Source of the DNA: Sinorhizobium fredii NGR234
GTDB lineage: Bacteria > Pseudomonadota > Alphaproteobacteria > Rhizobiales > Rhizobiaceae
NCBI RefSeq assembly: GCF_000018545.1
Contig: NC_012587.1
Span: 2,232,001-2,296,000, forward strand
Reading direction: 5' to 3'
DNA: 64,000 bases
Positions 1-9,218 of this stretch are shown here, one piece after another. The notes under the pieces were generated by a model that was not told the DNA's origin, searched no databases, and worked only from the letters and a program-made list of their open reading frames with translations. Numbering within the stretch: the stretch's first letter is position 1; each line of letters begins with the position of its first letter. The translations under genes were made by a program, and so were the position numbers.

Positions 1-2
1 TC

Positions 3-1325
3 GTCGAAACCCACCCGACGACCGGTGCGGCCGTACCGGCGCTTGCAGAGTCCTGGGAGCCTTCCGCCGACGCGGCGACATGGACCTTCGCGATCCGCAA
101 GGGCGTCAAATTCCATGATGGCAAGGAACTGACGGTAGAGGACGTCGTCAAGACGCTGCAGCGTCACACGGACGACAAGTCGGAGTCGGGCGCCCTTGGC
201 GTGATGAAATCCATCAAGGAAATCAAGGCCGATGGCGGCAAGCTCGTGCTGACGCTGACCGAAGGCAATGCCGACCTGCCGCTGCTGCTTTCGGATTATC
301 ACCTCGTCATCCAACCGAACGGCGGTATGGACAACCCCGACGCCATGATCGGCACCGGTCCCTACAAGGTCGCGAGCTTCGAACCGGGCGTGCGTGCCAC
401 TTTCGAAAGGAACCAGGACGACTGGCGCACGGATCGTGGCTATGTGGACACGGTCGAACTGATCGCCATGAACGATGCGACGGCGCGCATCGCCGCGCTT
501 TCGTCCGGTCAGGTGCACTTTATCAACCGCGTCGATCCGAAGACGGTCAGCCTCCTGAAGCGCGCGCCGACCGTGGAAATCTTGAATACATCCGGCCGCG
601 GCCACTACGTCTTCATCATGCATTGCAACACCGCGCCGTTCGACAACAACGACCTCAGGATGGCGCTGAAGCTGGCGATGGATCGCGAGACCATGGTTCA
701 GCGCATCCTCGGCGGTTACGGCAAGATCGGCAACGACTTCCCGATCAACGACACCTATGCCCTCTTCCCGGAAGGCATCGAGCAGCGTGTCTATGATCCA
801 GACAAGGCCGCCTTCCACTACAAGAAGTCGGGCCACAGCGGGCCGGTGCTGCTGCGCACCTCCGACGTCGCCTTCCCGGGCGCGGTGGATGCCGCCGTTC
901 TCTACCAGGAAAGCGCCAAGAAGGCCGGCATCGAGATCGAGGTCAAGCGCGAGCCGGGCGACGGCTACTGGACCAACGTCTGGAACGCCCAGCCATTCTG
1001 CACCTCCTATTGGGGCGGGCGCCCGACGCAGGACCAGATGTACTCGACCGCCTATCTTTCGAACGCCGACTGGAACGACACCCGCTTCCAGCGTGAGGAC
1101 TTCGACAAGCTCCTGCTCCAAGCGCGTTCCGAACTGGACGAGCCCAAGCGCAAGGACATGTATCGCACCCTGGCGATGATGGTGCGGGACGAAGGCGGCG
1201 TGATCCTGCCGATGTTCAATGACTTCGTGAACGCGTCCACCAAGCAGGTGAAGGGCTACGTCCACGACATCGGCAACGACATGTCGAACGGCTATGTCGC
1301 AACCCGGGTGTGGCTGGACGCCTGA
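3..1325 (+). CDS. Peptide/nickel/opine-type ABC transporter substrate-binding protein (family 5), 5' end cut by window
   Basis: The reading frame is open from base 3, so the gene starts outside the window; about 440 C-terminal residues are present and the signal peptide is missing. The sequence has the family 5 (DppA/OppA) pattern: an early stretch with TFAIRKGVKFHDGKELT followed by VEDVV, then MIGTGPYKVASFEPG, and a C-terminal part rich in aromatic lobe residues. It should bind an oligopeptide, opine or similar ligand in the periplasm and deliver it to the permeases coded immediately downstream (stop at 1325, next ATG at 1328). The substrate cannot be read from the sequence. The CocE hydrolase gene further down hints at an ester- or peptide-like ligand. 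Confidence 0.9.
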   Translation, partial: VETHPTTGAAVPALAESWEPSADAATWTFAIRKGVKFHDGKELTVEDVVKTLQRHTDDKSESGALGVMKSIKEIKADGGKLVLTLTEGNADLPLLLSDYHLVIQPNGGMDNPDAMIGTGPYKVASFEPGVRATFERNQDDWRTDRGYVDTVELIAMNDATARIAALSSGQVHFINRVDPKTVSLLKRAPTVEILNTSGRGHYVFIMHCNTAPFDNNDLRMALKLAMDRETMVQRILGGYGKIGNDFPINDTYALFPEGIEQRVYDPDKAAFHYKKSGHSGPVLLRTSDVAFPGAVDAAVLYQESAKKAGIEIEVKREPGDGYWTNVWNAQPFCTSYWGGRPTQDQMYSTAYLSNADWNDTRFQREDFDKLLLQARSELDEPKRKDMYRTLAMMVRDEGGVILPMFNDFVNASTKQVKGYVHDIGNDMSNGYVATRVWLDA

Positions 1326-1327
1326 CC

Positions 1328-2440
1328 ATGGAAAGCGGACCGATCACTGGTCCGGTCCTGACCGATGGGGTCGCGGGTGAAACACACCCGCGCTCCGCCG
1401 ATCTTTCCGGAGTGCCAGCAAAGCCCAACCCCGCCGCCGCCACGGGCGAGATCGGCGGCTCCTTCTGGCGGCGTTTCGTCTTTCGCCGCCCTCTCGTGGC
1501 GCTGATCCTTCAGCGCCTCGGCCTCAGCGTCGGCCTGCTCTTCGCCGTGTCGCTGATGATCTTCGGTGGCATCGAAGCCTTGCCCGGCGATTTCGCCACC
1601 ACTTATCTCGGCCAGTCGGCGACGCCGCAGGCGGTCGAGAACATCCGCAAGGATCTCGGCCTCGACCGGCCCTGGAGCGAGCGTTACCTCACCTGGCTCG
1701 GCGGCGCCGTGAAGGGCGACTTCGGCACCTCCTGGGCGAGCAAGAATTCGGTCAGCGAACAGATCGGCAAGAGGCTCGGCAATTCGCTGTTCCTCGCCTT
1801 TTTCGCGGCGCTGATCTCGGTGCCCGTTGCCGTCGGGCTCGGCATGTTGGCGGTCCAGTTCCGCAATCGACTACCGGACAAGATCATCAACGTGATCTCG
1901 CTGGCGGCGATTTCGCTGCCGGAGTTCTTCATCGGCTATCTGTTGATCATGGTCTTTGCCGTTCAATACGGCGTCGCCACCTTCCCGGCGACGGTCTATG
2001 ACAGCATGACCCTCACCGAGCGGCTCTCGGCGATCGCGCTTCCGGTCGCAACCCTCGTGCTCGTCGTCCTTGCCCACATGATGCGCATGACGCGGGCGGC
2101 GATCCTCAACGTCATGTCGTCGGCCTATGTCGAAACCGCCGAACTCAAGGGGCTCGGGACCTTCCGTATCATCGCCCGCCATGCCGCCCCCAATGCCGTC
2201 GCACCGGTCATCAACGTCATCGCCCTGAACCTCGCCTATCTGGTCGTCGGCGTTGTCGTCGTCGAGGTGGTGTTCGTCTATCCCGGCATGGGGCAGTACA
2301 TGGTGGATGCGGTGACCGTGCGTGACATGCCCGTCGTGCAGGCCTGCGGCCTGATCTTCGCGGCCTTCTACATCTTCCTCAACATGGCGGCCGACATTCT
2401 CGCCATTCTCGCCAACCCGAGGCTGAGGCACCCGCGATGA
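1328..2440 (+). CDS. ABC transporter permease, DppB/OppB family
   Basis: About 370 residues. An upstream start at 1310 is possible but would overlap the preceding gene; the ATG at 1328 sits 2 nt after its stop. The first 65 residues are a low-complexity, proline-rich cytoplasmic extension longer than usual for DppB. Six membrane segments follow, with the usual large periplasmic loop after the first (TTYLGQSATPQAVENIRKDLGL) and the EAA-type cytoplasmic loop near ELKGLGTFRIIARHAAPNA that docks onto the ATPase. It forms the inner-membrane channel with the next gene and overlaps it by 4 nt (ATGA), so the two are translationally coupled. Confidence 0.9.
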   Translation: MESGPITGPVLTDGVAGETHPRSADLSGVPAKPNPAAATGEIGGSFWRRFVFRRPLVALILQRLGLSVGLLFAVSLMIFGGIEALPGDFATTYLGQSATPQAVENIRKDLGLDRPWSERYLTWLGGAVKGDFGTSWASKNSVSEQIGKRLGNSLFLAFFAALISVPVAVGLGMLAVQFRNRLPDKIINVISLAAISLPEFFIGYLLIMVFAVQYGVATFPATVYDSMTLTERLSAIALPVATLVLVVLAHMMRMTRAAILNVMSSAYVETAELKGLGTFRIIARHAAPNAVAPVINVIALNLAYLVVGVVVVEVVFVYPGMGQYMVDAVTVRDMPVVQACGLIFAAFYIFLNMAADILAILANPRLRHPR

Positions 2441-3264
2441 ACCTGCGATCTATCCCCATCAGCGCCTGGATCGGCATCATTGGCATAGCGCTCTGCCTGC
2501 TTTGCGCGATCTTCGCGCCCTTCATCGCCCCATTCGGCGAACGGGACGTCGTCGGCGAGATCTGGGCGCCGGCCGGCGGTGACTTCCTGCTTGGCACCGA
2601 CAATCTCGGGCGCGACCTGCTGTCGCGTCTGATCTACGGCGCCCGCACCACCATCTTCGTGGCGCTGGCGGCGACCTTGGTCTCCTTCGCGCTCGGCATG
2701 TTCCTGAGCTTCACGGCCGCGGTCACCGGCGGCTTTGTCGACCAGCTCTTCTCGCGTTTCAACGATCTGATGATGGCGGTCCCGACGTTGATCTTCGCGC
2801 TCGTCGTGCTCGCCGTCCTGCCGCAGCATCTCTGGATCCTCATCCTCGTCATGGCCGTGCTCGATTCCACCCGCGTCTTCCGCATCGGCCGCGCCGTCGC
2901 CCTCGATGTCGCGGTGATGGAATTCGTCGAGGCCGCGAGGCTTCGCGGCGAAGGCTCGCTCTGGATCATCTTCCGGGAAATCCTGCCGAACACGCTGTCG
3001 CCGCTCTTGGCCGAATTTGGCTTGCGCTTCGCCTTCTCGATCCTGTTCCTCTCTACCCTGTCCTTCCTCGGCCTCGGCATTCAGCCGCCGGCCGCCGACT
3101 GGGGCGGCATGGTCAAGGACAACAAGGACGGCATCATCTTCGGCATCTCCGCCGCCCTGGTCCCCGGCGCGGCGATCGCCACCCTCGCCATCTGCGTCAA
3201 TCTCGTCGTCGACTGGCTGATGAAGCGCACCTCGAGCCTGAAAGGAGGGCGCGGCGATGCCTGA
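2437..3264 (+). CDS. ABC transporter permease, DppC/OppC family
   Basis: 275 residues, normal length for DppC. The hallmark GTDNLGRDLLSRLIYGAR lies after the first membrane helix and the EAA loop (EAARLRGEGSLWIIFREILPN) in the second half; the end carries SFLGLGIQPPAADWGGM, also typical. It partners the upstream DppB-like permease. The start overlaps the preceding stop by 4 nt, and its own stop overlaps the ATPase start by 8 nt. A strong AAAGGAGG ribosome site for the ATPase lies inside its last codons at 3241-3248. Confidence 0.92.
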   Translation: MNLRSIPISAWIGIIGIALCLLCAIFAPFIAPFGERDVVGEIWAPAGGDFLLGTDNLGRDLLSRLIYGARTTIFVALAATLVSFALGMFLSFTAAVTGGFVDQLFSRFNDLMMAVPTLIFALVVLAVLPQHLWILILVMAVLDSTRVFRIGRAVALDVAVMEFVEAARLRGEGSLWIIFREILPNTLSPLLAEFGLRFAFSILFLSTLSFLGLGIQPPAADWGGMVKDNKDGIIFGISAALVPGAAIATLAICVNLVVDWLMKRTSSLKGGRGDA

Positions 3265-4888
3265 GCTGCTTTCCGTCAAGAACCTGAAGATCGAGGCGAC
3301 GAGCTATCCGCCCGGCGAACCGCCGAAGGTGGTGACGCTGGTCGAAGGCGTTTCCTTCAATCTCGAAAAGGGCAAGGTCCTCGGCCTCATCGGCGAATCC
3401 GGCGCCGGCAAGTCGACGATCGGCCTCTCGGCACTTGCCTATGGCCGCGGCGGCGTGCGGATCACCGGCGGCGAAGTCCTGCTCAACGGCAAGGACATCT
3501 TGAAGCTCGACCGCAGCGGCATCAATTCGGTCCGCGGCTGCCACGTCTGCTATGTGGCGCAATCCGCGGCCGCCGCCTTCAACCCGGCACACAAGCTCGG
3601 CGACCAGGTGATCGAGGCGTCGCTGCGCCACGGCATCATGAACCGCGAGGAGGCGAAGAAGCGCGCCCTCTATCTCTTCCGGGTGCTCGGGCTTCCCAAT
3701 CCGGAGACCTTCGGCGATCGCTACCCGCACCAGGTCTCAGGCGGGCAATTGCAGCGCGCCATGACCGCCATGGCGCTCTGCCCCAATCCGGAACTGATCG
3801 TCTTCGACGAACCGACGACGGCGCTCGATGTCACGACGCAGATCGACGTGCTGGCCGCGATCAAGCACGCCATCGAGGAGACGCATACGGCTGCGCTCTA
3901 TATCACCCACGATCTCGCCGTGGTCGCCCAGATCTCCGACGACATCATGGTGCTCCGCCACGGCAAGACCGTCGAATACGGCACCACCAAGCAGGTGATC
4001 GAAGCGCCGAAGGAGGACTATACAAGGGCGCTCGTCAGCGTCCGGCAAACAAAGCGCGACGAAGCCCCGGACCAGTCCGGCACGCTGCTCAAGATCGAGC
4101 ATGTCCATGCCGCTTACGGCAATGGCTTCAAGGTGCTGCACGACGTGTCGATGCACCTGTCGAAGGGCCAGACGCTGGCGATCGTCGGCGAATCCGGCTC
4201 CGGCAAGTCCACCCTCGCCCGCGTCATCACCGGGCTGTTGCCGCCGACGGAGGGCCGCATCACTTTCGACGGCAAGGACCTGCCGAAGGCGCTCAAGGGC
4301 CGCACGAACGAGGAACTGCGCCGCATCCAGATGATCTACCAGATGGCGGACACGGCCATGAATCCGCGCCAGACGGTGCGCGACATCATCGGCCGGCCGC
4401 TCTCCTTCTATTTCGGCATGCACGGCGCCAGAAAAACCGAACGCGTCAAGGAATTGCTCGACCAGATCGAGATGGGAACGCGCTTCCTCGACCGCTATCC
4501 GGCCGAATTGTCGGGCGGACAGAAGCAACGCGTCGCGATTGCCCGAGCGCTCGCCGCCAAGCCGGAGCTCATTCTCTGCGACGAGCCGACCTCGGCACTC
4601 GATCCGCTGGTGGCGGAGGGCATCCTGAATCTGCTTATGAAGCTCCAGGAAGAAACCGCTGTTTCCTATGTGTTTATCACTCATGACATCGCCATCGTGC
4701 GAGCGATCGCCGACAGCGTCGCGGTAATGCATCGCGGCCGACTGGTGCGCTTCGGGCCGAAGTCGAAGGTGCTCTCGCCGCCCTTCGACGATTACACGGA
4801 CTTGCTCCTGAAGTCGGTGCCGGAAATGGAAATCGGCTGGCTGGAACGGGTGCTGAAGACCAGGCGCATGGAGAGTGCGGGGAATTGA
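3257..4888 (+). CDS. Dipeptide-type ABC transporter ATPase with two nucleotide-binding domains (DppD-DppF fusion type)
   Basis: 543 residues carrying two full ABC modules. The first has Walker [10 protein letters not shown] at about 46-54, signature VSGGQLQRA and Walker [13 protein letters not shown]. The second has GESGSGKST near residue 312, signature [16 protein letters not shown] and [12 protein letters not shown]. Both have an H-loop histidine ([16 protein letters not shown]). Most Opp/Dpp systems use two separate ATPase genes; the fused form, as in YejF or GsiA, is common in rhizobia. It energises the importer formed by the three upstream products. A GC-rich hairpin after the stop probably closes the transporter operon or lowers expression of the hydrolase downstream. 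Confidence 0.93.
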   Translation: MPELLSVKNLKIEATSYPPGEPPKVVTLVEGVSFNLEKGKVLGLIGESGAGKSTIGLSALAYGRGGVRITGGEVLLNGKDILKLDRSGINSVRGCHVCYVAQSAAAAFNPAHKLGDQVIEASLRHGIMNREEAKKRALYLFRVLGLPNPETFGDRYPHQVSGGQLQRAMTAMALCPNPELIVFDEPTTALDVTTQIDVLAAIKHAIEETHTAALYITHDLAVVAQISDDIMVLRHGKTVEYGTTKQVIEAPKEDYTRALVSVRQTKRDEAPDQSGTLLKIEHVHAAYGNGFKVLHDVSMHLSKGQTLAIVGESGSGKSTLARVITGLLPPTEGRITFDGKDLPKALKGRTNEELRRIQMIYQMADTAMNPRQTVRDIIGRPLSFYFGMHGARKTERVKELLDQIEMGTRFLDRYPAELSGGQKQRVAIARALAAKPELILCDEPTSALDPLVAEGILNLLMKLQEETAVSYVFITHDIAIVRAIADSVAVMHRGRLVRFGPKSKVLSPPFDDYTDLLLKSVPEMEIGWLERVLKTRRMESAGN

Positions 4889-4893
4889 CCCTC

Positions 4894-4917
4894 GAGCGGG
4901 GCGCCTCCGCCCCGCTC
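4894..4917 (+). terminator. GC-rich hairpin after ABC ATPase gene
   Basis: A perfect 10-bp stem (GAGCGGGGCG / CGCCCCGCTC) with a 4-nt loop begins 5 nt after the ATPase stop. There is no clear T-run after it, so it may be a weak terminator or an RNA 3'-end stabiliser rather than a strict intrinsic terminator. Confidence 0.5.
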
Positions 4918-4973
4918 TCGTTCCAATCCGCTGTTGATCGCTCACGCGCAAGAAAAATCAGGAGAAAACAATC

Positions 4974-6971
4974 GTGTCCGATCGCAACTTCACCGTCATC
5001 GAGAACGAGTGGATCACGCTGAAAGATGGGACGCGGCTGGCGGCGCGCATCTGGATGCCGGAGGGCACCGAGCAGAACCCGGTGCCGGCGGTGCTCGAAT
5101 ATCTGCCCTATCGCAAGCGCGACGGGACCTGCGCCCGTGACGAGTCCACCTACCCTGTGTTCGCGGCGGCGGGCATTGCCGGCGTTCGCGTCGACATCCG
5201 CGGCTGCGGCGAATCCGAAGGGGTGATCGACGGCGAATATACGCCGCGCGAACTCTCCGACGGCTGCGAGATCATCGAATGGATCGCTGCGCAGCCCTGG
5301 TCGAACGGCAAGGTCGGCATGATGGGCATCTCCTGGGGCGGCTTCAACTGCCTGCAGGTGGCCGCTCTGAAGCCGCCGGCGCTCAAGGCCGTCATTTCGA
5401 TCGCCTCGACCGTCGACCGCTATAATGACGACATCCACTACAAGAACGGCTGCCATCTTTCGGCGCAACTCTCCTGGGCCGCCACCATGCTTGCCTATCA
5501 GTCGCGCTCGCCCGATCCCGAACTCGTCGGCGAAGGGTGGAAAGACATGTGGCTCGAGCGGCTGGAGAACGAGCCGTTTTTCCTGGAGGAGTGGCTGGAG
5601 CACCAGCGCCGCGACGACTTCTGGCGCCACGGCTCGATCTCGGAGGATTTCGACGGCTTCCCGATCCCCGCGCTTGTCATCGCCGGCTGGGCCGACGGCT
5701 ACCGCAACACGCCGATCAAGGCGGTCGAAGGACTCGGCGAAAAGGCCAAGGCGCTGATTGGCCCCTGGGTTCATAAGTATCCACATTTCGCCTGGCCGAA
5801 GCCGCGCGCGGATTTTCACAGCGAGGCGATCCGCTGGTGGAACCGCTGGCTGCGCGACGAAAAGAATGGTGCGGAAAAGCTACCGCAGATGCGCGCCTAT
5901 ATTCTCGACGGTCCGAAGCCGGCCCTGAGGCGCAACGATGATCCGGGCCGCTGGATCGCCAGGGATGTCTGGAGCGCACCGGAGACGCGCACTTTCGCGG
6001 TTTCGAGCGATGGCGGCCTGATGACCGGCTCCACGGCCAAGAGAGGAATTGGAGACATCTACATCCGCTCACCGCTCGATACCGGCACCGCCGCCGGCGA
6101 GTATTTCACCTTGAAGCCGGATGCCGAGATGGCCGGCGACCAGCGCAGCGATGATGCGGGTTCCCTCACCTTCGACAGCCGACCCCTGCTCGAGGCGGAG
6201 GACTATCTCGGACAGCCGGTCCTGACCTTGGACGTCTCCTGCGGCGCCGACACGGCCAATCTTGTGGCGCGTCTGGTCGACATTCACCCAGATGGCACGG
6301 CAACCCGCGTTGCCTTCGGCGTCCTCAACCTGGCGCACCGCAACGGCAATACGAAGCCGCAGCCGATGCAGAAGAACCACAAGACGCGTATCACGCTGGT
6401 GCTCGACGCCTGCGGCTACCGCTTCCGCGCCGGCCATCGCATCCGACTGTCGCTCTCGACCTCCTACTGGCCGATGATCCTGCCGCCGCCGACCGATCCG
6501 GGTCTGACGATCGACACCGGAAGCCTGTCGCTGGCGCTGCCGCTCCTCGGCGACCACCGCGAGATCGTCGTGCCGCAGCCGGCCGACCCAAATCCGCTGC
6601 CCACCTATATCGAGCATTCGCCGGCGAAAACGCGCCGCACGATCGAACGCGACATGTCAAAGGGCGTGACGCACTACCGGATCTACGAGGACACCGGCCT
6701 CGTCGAACACCCCGACACGGGCAACGCAACGCAGGACATCCGCGACGAGGTTTGGTCGATCGCACCCGGCGATCCGCATTCGATGACGGGCGTCTCCACC
6801 TGGACCTGCATAGCAAAGCGCGGCGAGCAGTCTCTCAGGACCGTCTCGACCTCGCGGCTTGGCTGCAGCGAAACCGAGTGGATTACGTCTGCCAAGGTCG
6901 AGGCCTTCGAGGATGAAACGAAAATCTTTGAGAAGGCTTTCGAGAAGCGTGTCCGGCGAGACTTCATGTGA
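4974..6971 (+). CDS. CocE/NonD family hydrolase (X-Pro dipeptidyl-peptidase S15-like)
   Basis: 665 residues with a GTG start preceded by GGAG at about 10 nt. The alpha/beta-hydrolase core comes first: nucleophile Ser in MGISWGGF (about residue 120), acid Asp in AGWADGYR (about 239) and His in GPWVHKYPH (about 266). A C-terminal jelly-roll domain of the PepX_C type follows (VSCGADTANLVARLVDIHPD and onward). There is no signal peptide, so it acts in the cytoplasm. It follows a peptide-type importer by 85 nt on the same strand, suggesting that it cleaves the imported ligand (acyl ester, amide or Xaa-Pro peptide). The substrate is not determinable from sequence. Confidence 0.85.
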   Translation: MSDRNFTVIENEWITLKDGTRLAARIWMPEGTEQNPVPAVLEYLPYRKRDGTCARDESTYPVFAAAGIAGVRVDIRGCGESEGVIDGEYTPRELSDGCEIIEWIAAQPWSNGKVGMMGISWGGFNCLQVAALKPPALKAVISIASTVDRYNDDIHYKNGCHLSAQLSWAATMLAYQSRSPDPELVGEGWKDMWLERLENEPFFLEEWLEHQRRDDFWRHGSISEDFDGFPIPALVIAGWADGYRNTPIKAVEGLGEKAKALIGPWVHKYPHFAWPKPRADFHSEAIRWWNRWLRDEKNGAEKLPQMRAYILDGPKPALRRNDDPGRWIARDVWSAPETRTFAVSSDGGLMTGSTAKRGIGDIYIRSPLDTGTAAGEYFTLKPDAEMAGDQRSDDAGSLTFDSRPLLEAEDYLGQPVLTLDVSCGADTANLVARLVDIHPDGTATRVAFGVLNLAHRNGNTKPQPMQKNHKTRITLVLDACGYRFRAGHRIRLSLSTSYWPMILPPPTDPGLTIDTGSLSLALPLLGDHREIVVPQPADPNPLPTYIEHSPAKTRRTIERDMSKGVTHYRIYEDTGLVEHPDTGNATQDIRDEVWSIAPGDPHSMTGVSTWTCIAKRGEQSLRTVSTSRLGCSETEWITSAKVEAFEDETKIFEKAFEKRVRRDFM

Positions 6972-7026
6972 GTCGGGCGACCGACCGACCACCCGGCTAA
7001 TGAAGATCGGTCTCTCCGCCCATGCG

Positions 7027-7950
7027 TCAAGCTGTCCCGACCAGCCGCGCCACGCCATGAACCAGATGGCGAAATCCCTCGCTGGCGCCCGGGCTCATAT
7101 GACGCGCCCGGAGCCAGGCATGGATCATCTGCGGTTCTTCGCGATAGGTCACGTCGACGCCCGCCTGCGCAAGCCGAGCGGCATAGGTCCGCGCGTCATC
7201 ACGCAACGGATCGAAATGAGCCCCGGTGATGTAGGCCGGCGGAAGTCCAGACAGGTCCGCAGCCCTCAATGGATAAGCGAAGGCATCGTCGCTCGGCGCC
7301 TTCAGCACCTCGCGATAATAGGCCACGTCCGTCGTCGAAAGCCCCGGCGCCTCCGCCATCTCGCCATAGGAACCGCTGACGAGATCGCCGCCGAGGCCGG
7401 GATAGATCAGTGCCTGACCGACAATGCCGGAAAGCCCTTCGGCCTTGGCCTTGAGCACAATGCCCGCAACCAGATTGCCGCCTGCACTGTCGCCTGCAAC
7501 GACAAGCCGGCTTTCGTCGGCGAGAAGTTCTTCAAGCACCGCATAGCAATCCTCGAAGGCCGCGGGCCAGACATGCTCCGGCACTAGGCGGTAATCCACG
7601 GCGACCAGTTCGGCGCGCGCACCATGAGCGAGTTCGGCACAGATGGCATCATGGCTTTCCAGCGACCCTACGACGAATCCGCCGCCATGAATGTAGAAAA
7701 TCCGGGTCTCGGTCGCGATGTCCGCTGGCCGATAGTGCCGGATTGGTATGCGTCCGGCCACGACCTCGTCGCGCCGCTTCAGCCCCTCCGGCGACGGCGC
7801 GTCGAATTCGGCGCAAAGGGCATCGTACCATTGCCGCTGTTGCGCGACCGAAGCGTTCACGGCGTCGGCCGGGTAAAAAGCCTCACAACGCGCGTGAAAG
7901 GCGAGAATGCCGGGCTCCGTCGGCATCGGTTTTGATCGTCTCGAATCCAT
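7027..7950 (-). CDS. Alpha/beta hydrolase, hormone-sensitive lipase (HSL) family esterase
   Basis: 307 residues. Oxyanion motif HGGGF at 88-92, nucleophile elbow GDSAGG with Ser155, and the catalytic His in QMIHAW near residue 278 mark bacterial HSL (family IV) carboxylesterases. The protein is soluble with no signal peptide. Convergent with the CocE gene and divergent from the LysR gene at 8176. The ATG is 10 nt from the end of a palindromic repeat whose outer bases supply an AGGGAG ribosome site. A role in short acyl ester hydrolysis is inferred from family only. Confidence 0.85.
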   Translation of the reverse strand: MDSRRSKPMPTEPGILAFHARCEAFYPADAVNASVAQQRQWYDALCAEFDAPSPEGLKRRDEVVAGRIPIRHYRPADIATETRIFYIHGGGFVVGSLESHDAICAELAHGARAELVAVDYRLVPEHVWPAAFEDCYAVLEELLADESRLVVAGDSAGGNLVAGIVLKAKAEGLSGIVGQALIYPGLGGDLVSGSYGEMAEAPGLSTTDVAYYREVLKAPSDDAFAYPLRAADLSGLPPAYITGAHFDPLRDDARTYAARLAQAGVDVTYREEPQMIHAWLRARHMSPGASEGFRHLVHGVARLVGTA

Positions 7951-7960
7951 CCTGCGCTCC

Positions 7961-8064
7961 CTACAGCGCCGCGCACCTTATCAGGCGCGCAAGGGTCGCT
8001 GTAGCGCTTTGAATTGCTGCATGTCTTTGTCCTTAAATCGAGGTCGATTTAAGGAGACATGCAG
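7961..8064. repeat. RIME-like palindromic intergenic element, full copy with two dyads
   Basis: Two consecutive dyads: CTACAGCG ... CGCTGTAG (7961-8004), then CTGCATGTC ... GACATGCAG enclosing CCTTAAATCG / CGATTTAAGG (8017-8064). The same architecture recurs at 19261, 33511 (first dyad only), 44891 and 45601. It resembles the Rhizobium-specific intergenic mosaic elements. The left end abuts the start of the minus-strand esterase gene. Confidence 0.85.
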
Positions 8065-8175
8065 TAGAGCGCACCTTAACACCGCCGGGCCACCGCGCAT
8101 GCTGAAATGCGCCAAGTCATGGCGCTTCACGCCTCTGACTTGCCATCCGCTCGTCGCCCGGTGTTAATTCGCTCC

Positions 8176-9084
8176 ATGGCATTCACACTCCGGCAGTTGC
8201 AATATTTCGTCGCCGTCGCCGAGCAGGGGTCGGTCACCCGTGCGGCGCAGAACCTGTCGATCTCGCAATCCTCGATCACCGAAGCGATCAAGGAACTGGA
8301 GACCGATCTTGGTGTCGAGCTTTTCGATCGCCATCCGAGGGGCTTGGCGATCACCCATAACGGCCACCAGTTCCTCCGCCACGCGACGAAGATTCTCGCC
8401 GACGTTTCGGACGCCCGGCGGAGTTTTTCGGACAGCCGCGAGGAGCGCGGCGGCAAGCTCAATCTCGGTGTTACCTCGCTGGTTGCCGGCTATGTGCTCT
8501 CGGACCTGCTCGCCCGCTATCGCCGCGCCTGCCCCGGCGTCGAGGTGAGCGCCATCGAGGACAACGGCTCCTATCTCGAACATCTGCTGGTCGGCGGCGA
8601 ACTCGATGTGGCCGTCATGGTGATCTCCAACCTGCGCGACCGCATGGCGCTGCAGGCGGAAATCCTCGAGACCTCGCCCTACCGGCTCTGGCTGCCGATC
8701 GGTCACCCGCTCGTCAGCGCCGACATCATCTCGGTCGAGGATATCGCCAAGGAACCGCTCATCATGCTGACGGTCGACGAGATCGAGGAAAACACCGGCA
8801 AGCTGCTCTCGGCGCTCGGCGCGCGCCCGCACGTCGCCTTCCGTACCCGATCGGTCGAGGCGGTCCGCAGCCTGGTCGCGACCGGCGCCGGTATCGCCCT
8901 TCTGCCTGACCTCGTCTACCGACCGTGGTCGCTCGAAGGCGACCGGATCGAGAGCCGCGACGTTTCCGGCGCGCTGCCCGTCGTCCAGGTGGGCATGGTA
9001 TGGCGCAAGGGTTCCAGCCTGCCGCAGTCGGCGCGCGATTTCGTCGGCATCGCCGAGGCCCTGCGCAGCGCGCGTCCGCGCTAA
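8176..9084 (+). CDS. LysR-family transcriptional regulator
   Basis: 302 residues from the ATG at 8176; the frame extends upstream to 8107 but homology to LysR begins at MAFTLRQLQYFVAVAEQGSV. The N-terminal winged helix-turn-helix contains AAQNLSISQSSITEAIKELE. A periplasmic-binding-like effector domain follows from about residue 90. Its position suggests control of either the divergent esterase gene (7950) or the importer operon starting at 9219 on the same strand, 134 nt downstream. The ligand is unknown. Confidence 0.88.
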   Translation: MAFTLRQLQYFVAVAEQGSVTRAAQNLSISQSSITEAIKELETDLGVELFDRHPRGLAITHNGHQFLRHATKILADVSDARRSFSDSREERGGKLNLGVTSLVAGYVLSDLLARYRRACPGVEVSAIEDNGSYLEHLLVGGELDVAVMVISNLRDRMALQAEILETSPYRLWLPIGHPLVSADIISVEDIAKEPLIMLTVDEIEENTGKLLSALGARPHVAFRTRSVEAVRSLVATGAGIALLPDLVYRPWSLEGDRIESRDVSGALPVVQVGMVWRKGSSLPQSARDFVGIAEALRSARPR

Positions 9085-9218
9085 TTCCGGTCAAGCCAGG
9101 TATCGGAAAAATCGATATCGGCATTCTGATTAATGAATTTGCGAATACGGAGAAATAGAGGCACGCTTCATCCCAGGGAACAAGTCCGCGGAATGCGGCA
9201 CAAACTGGGGAGACTTCC

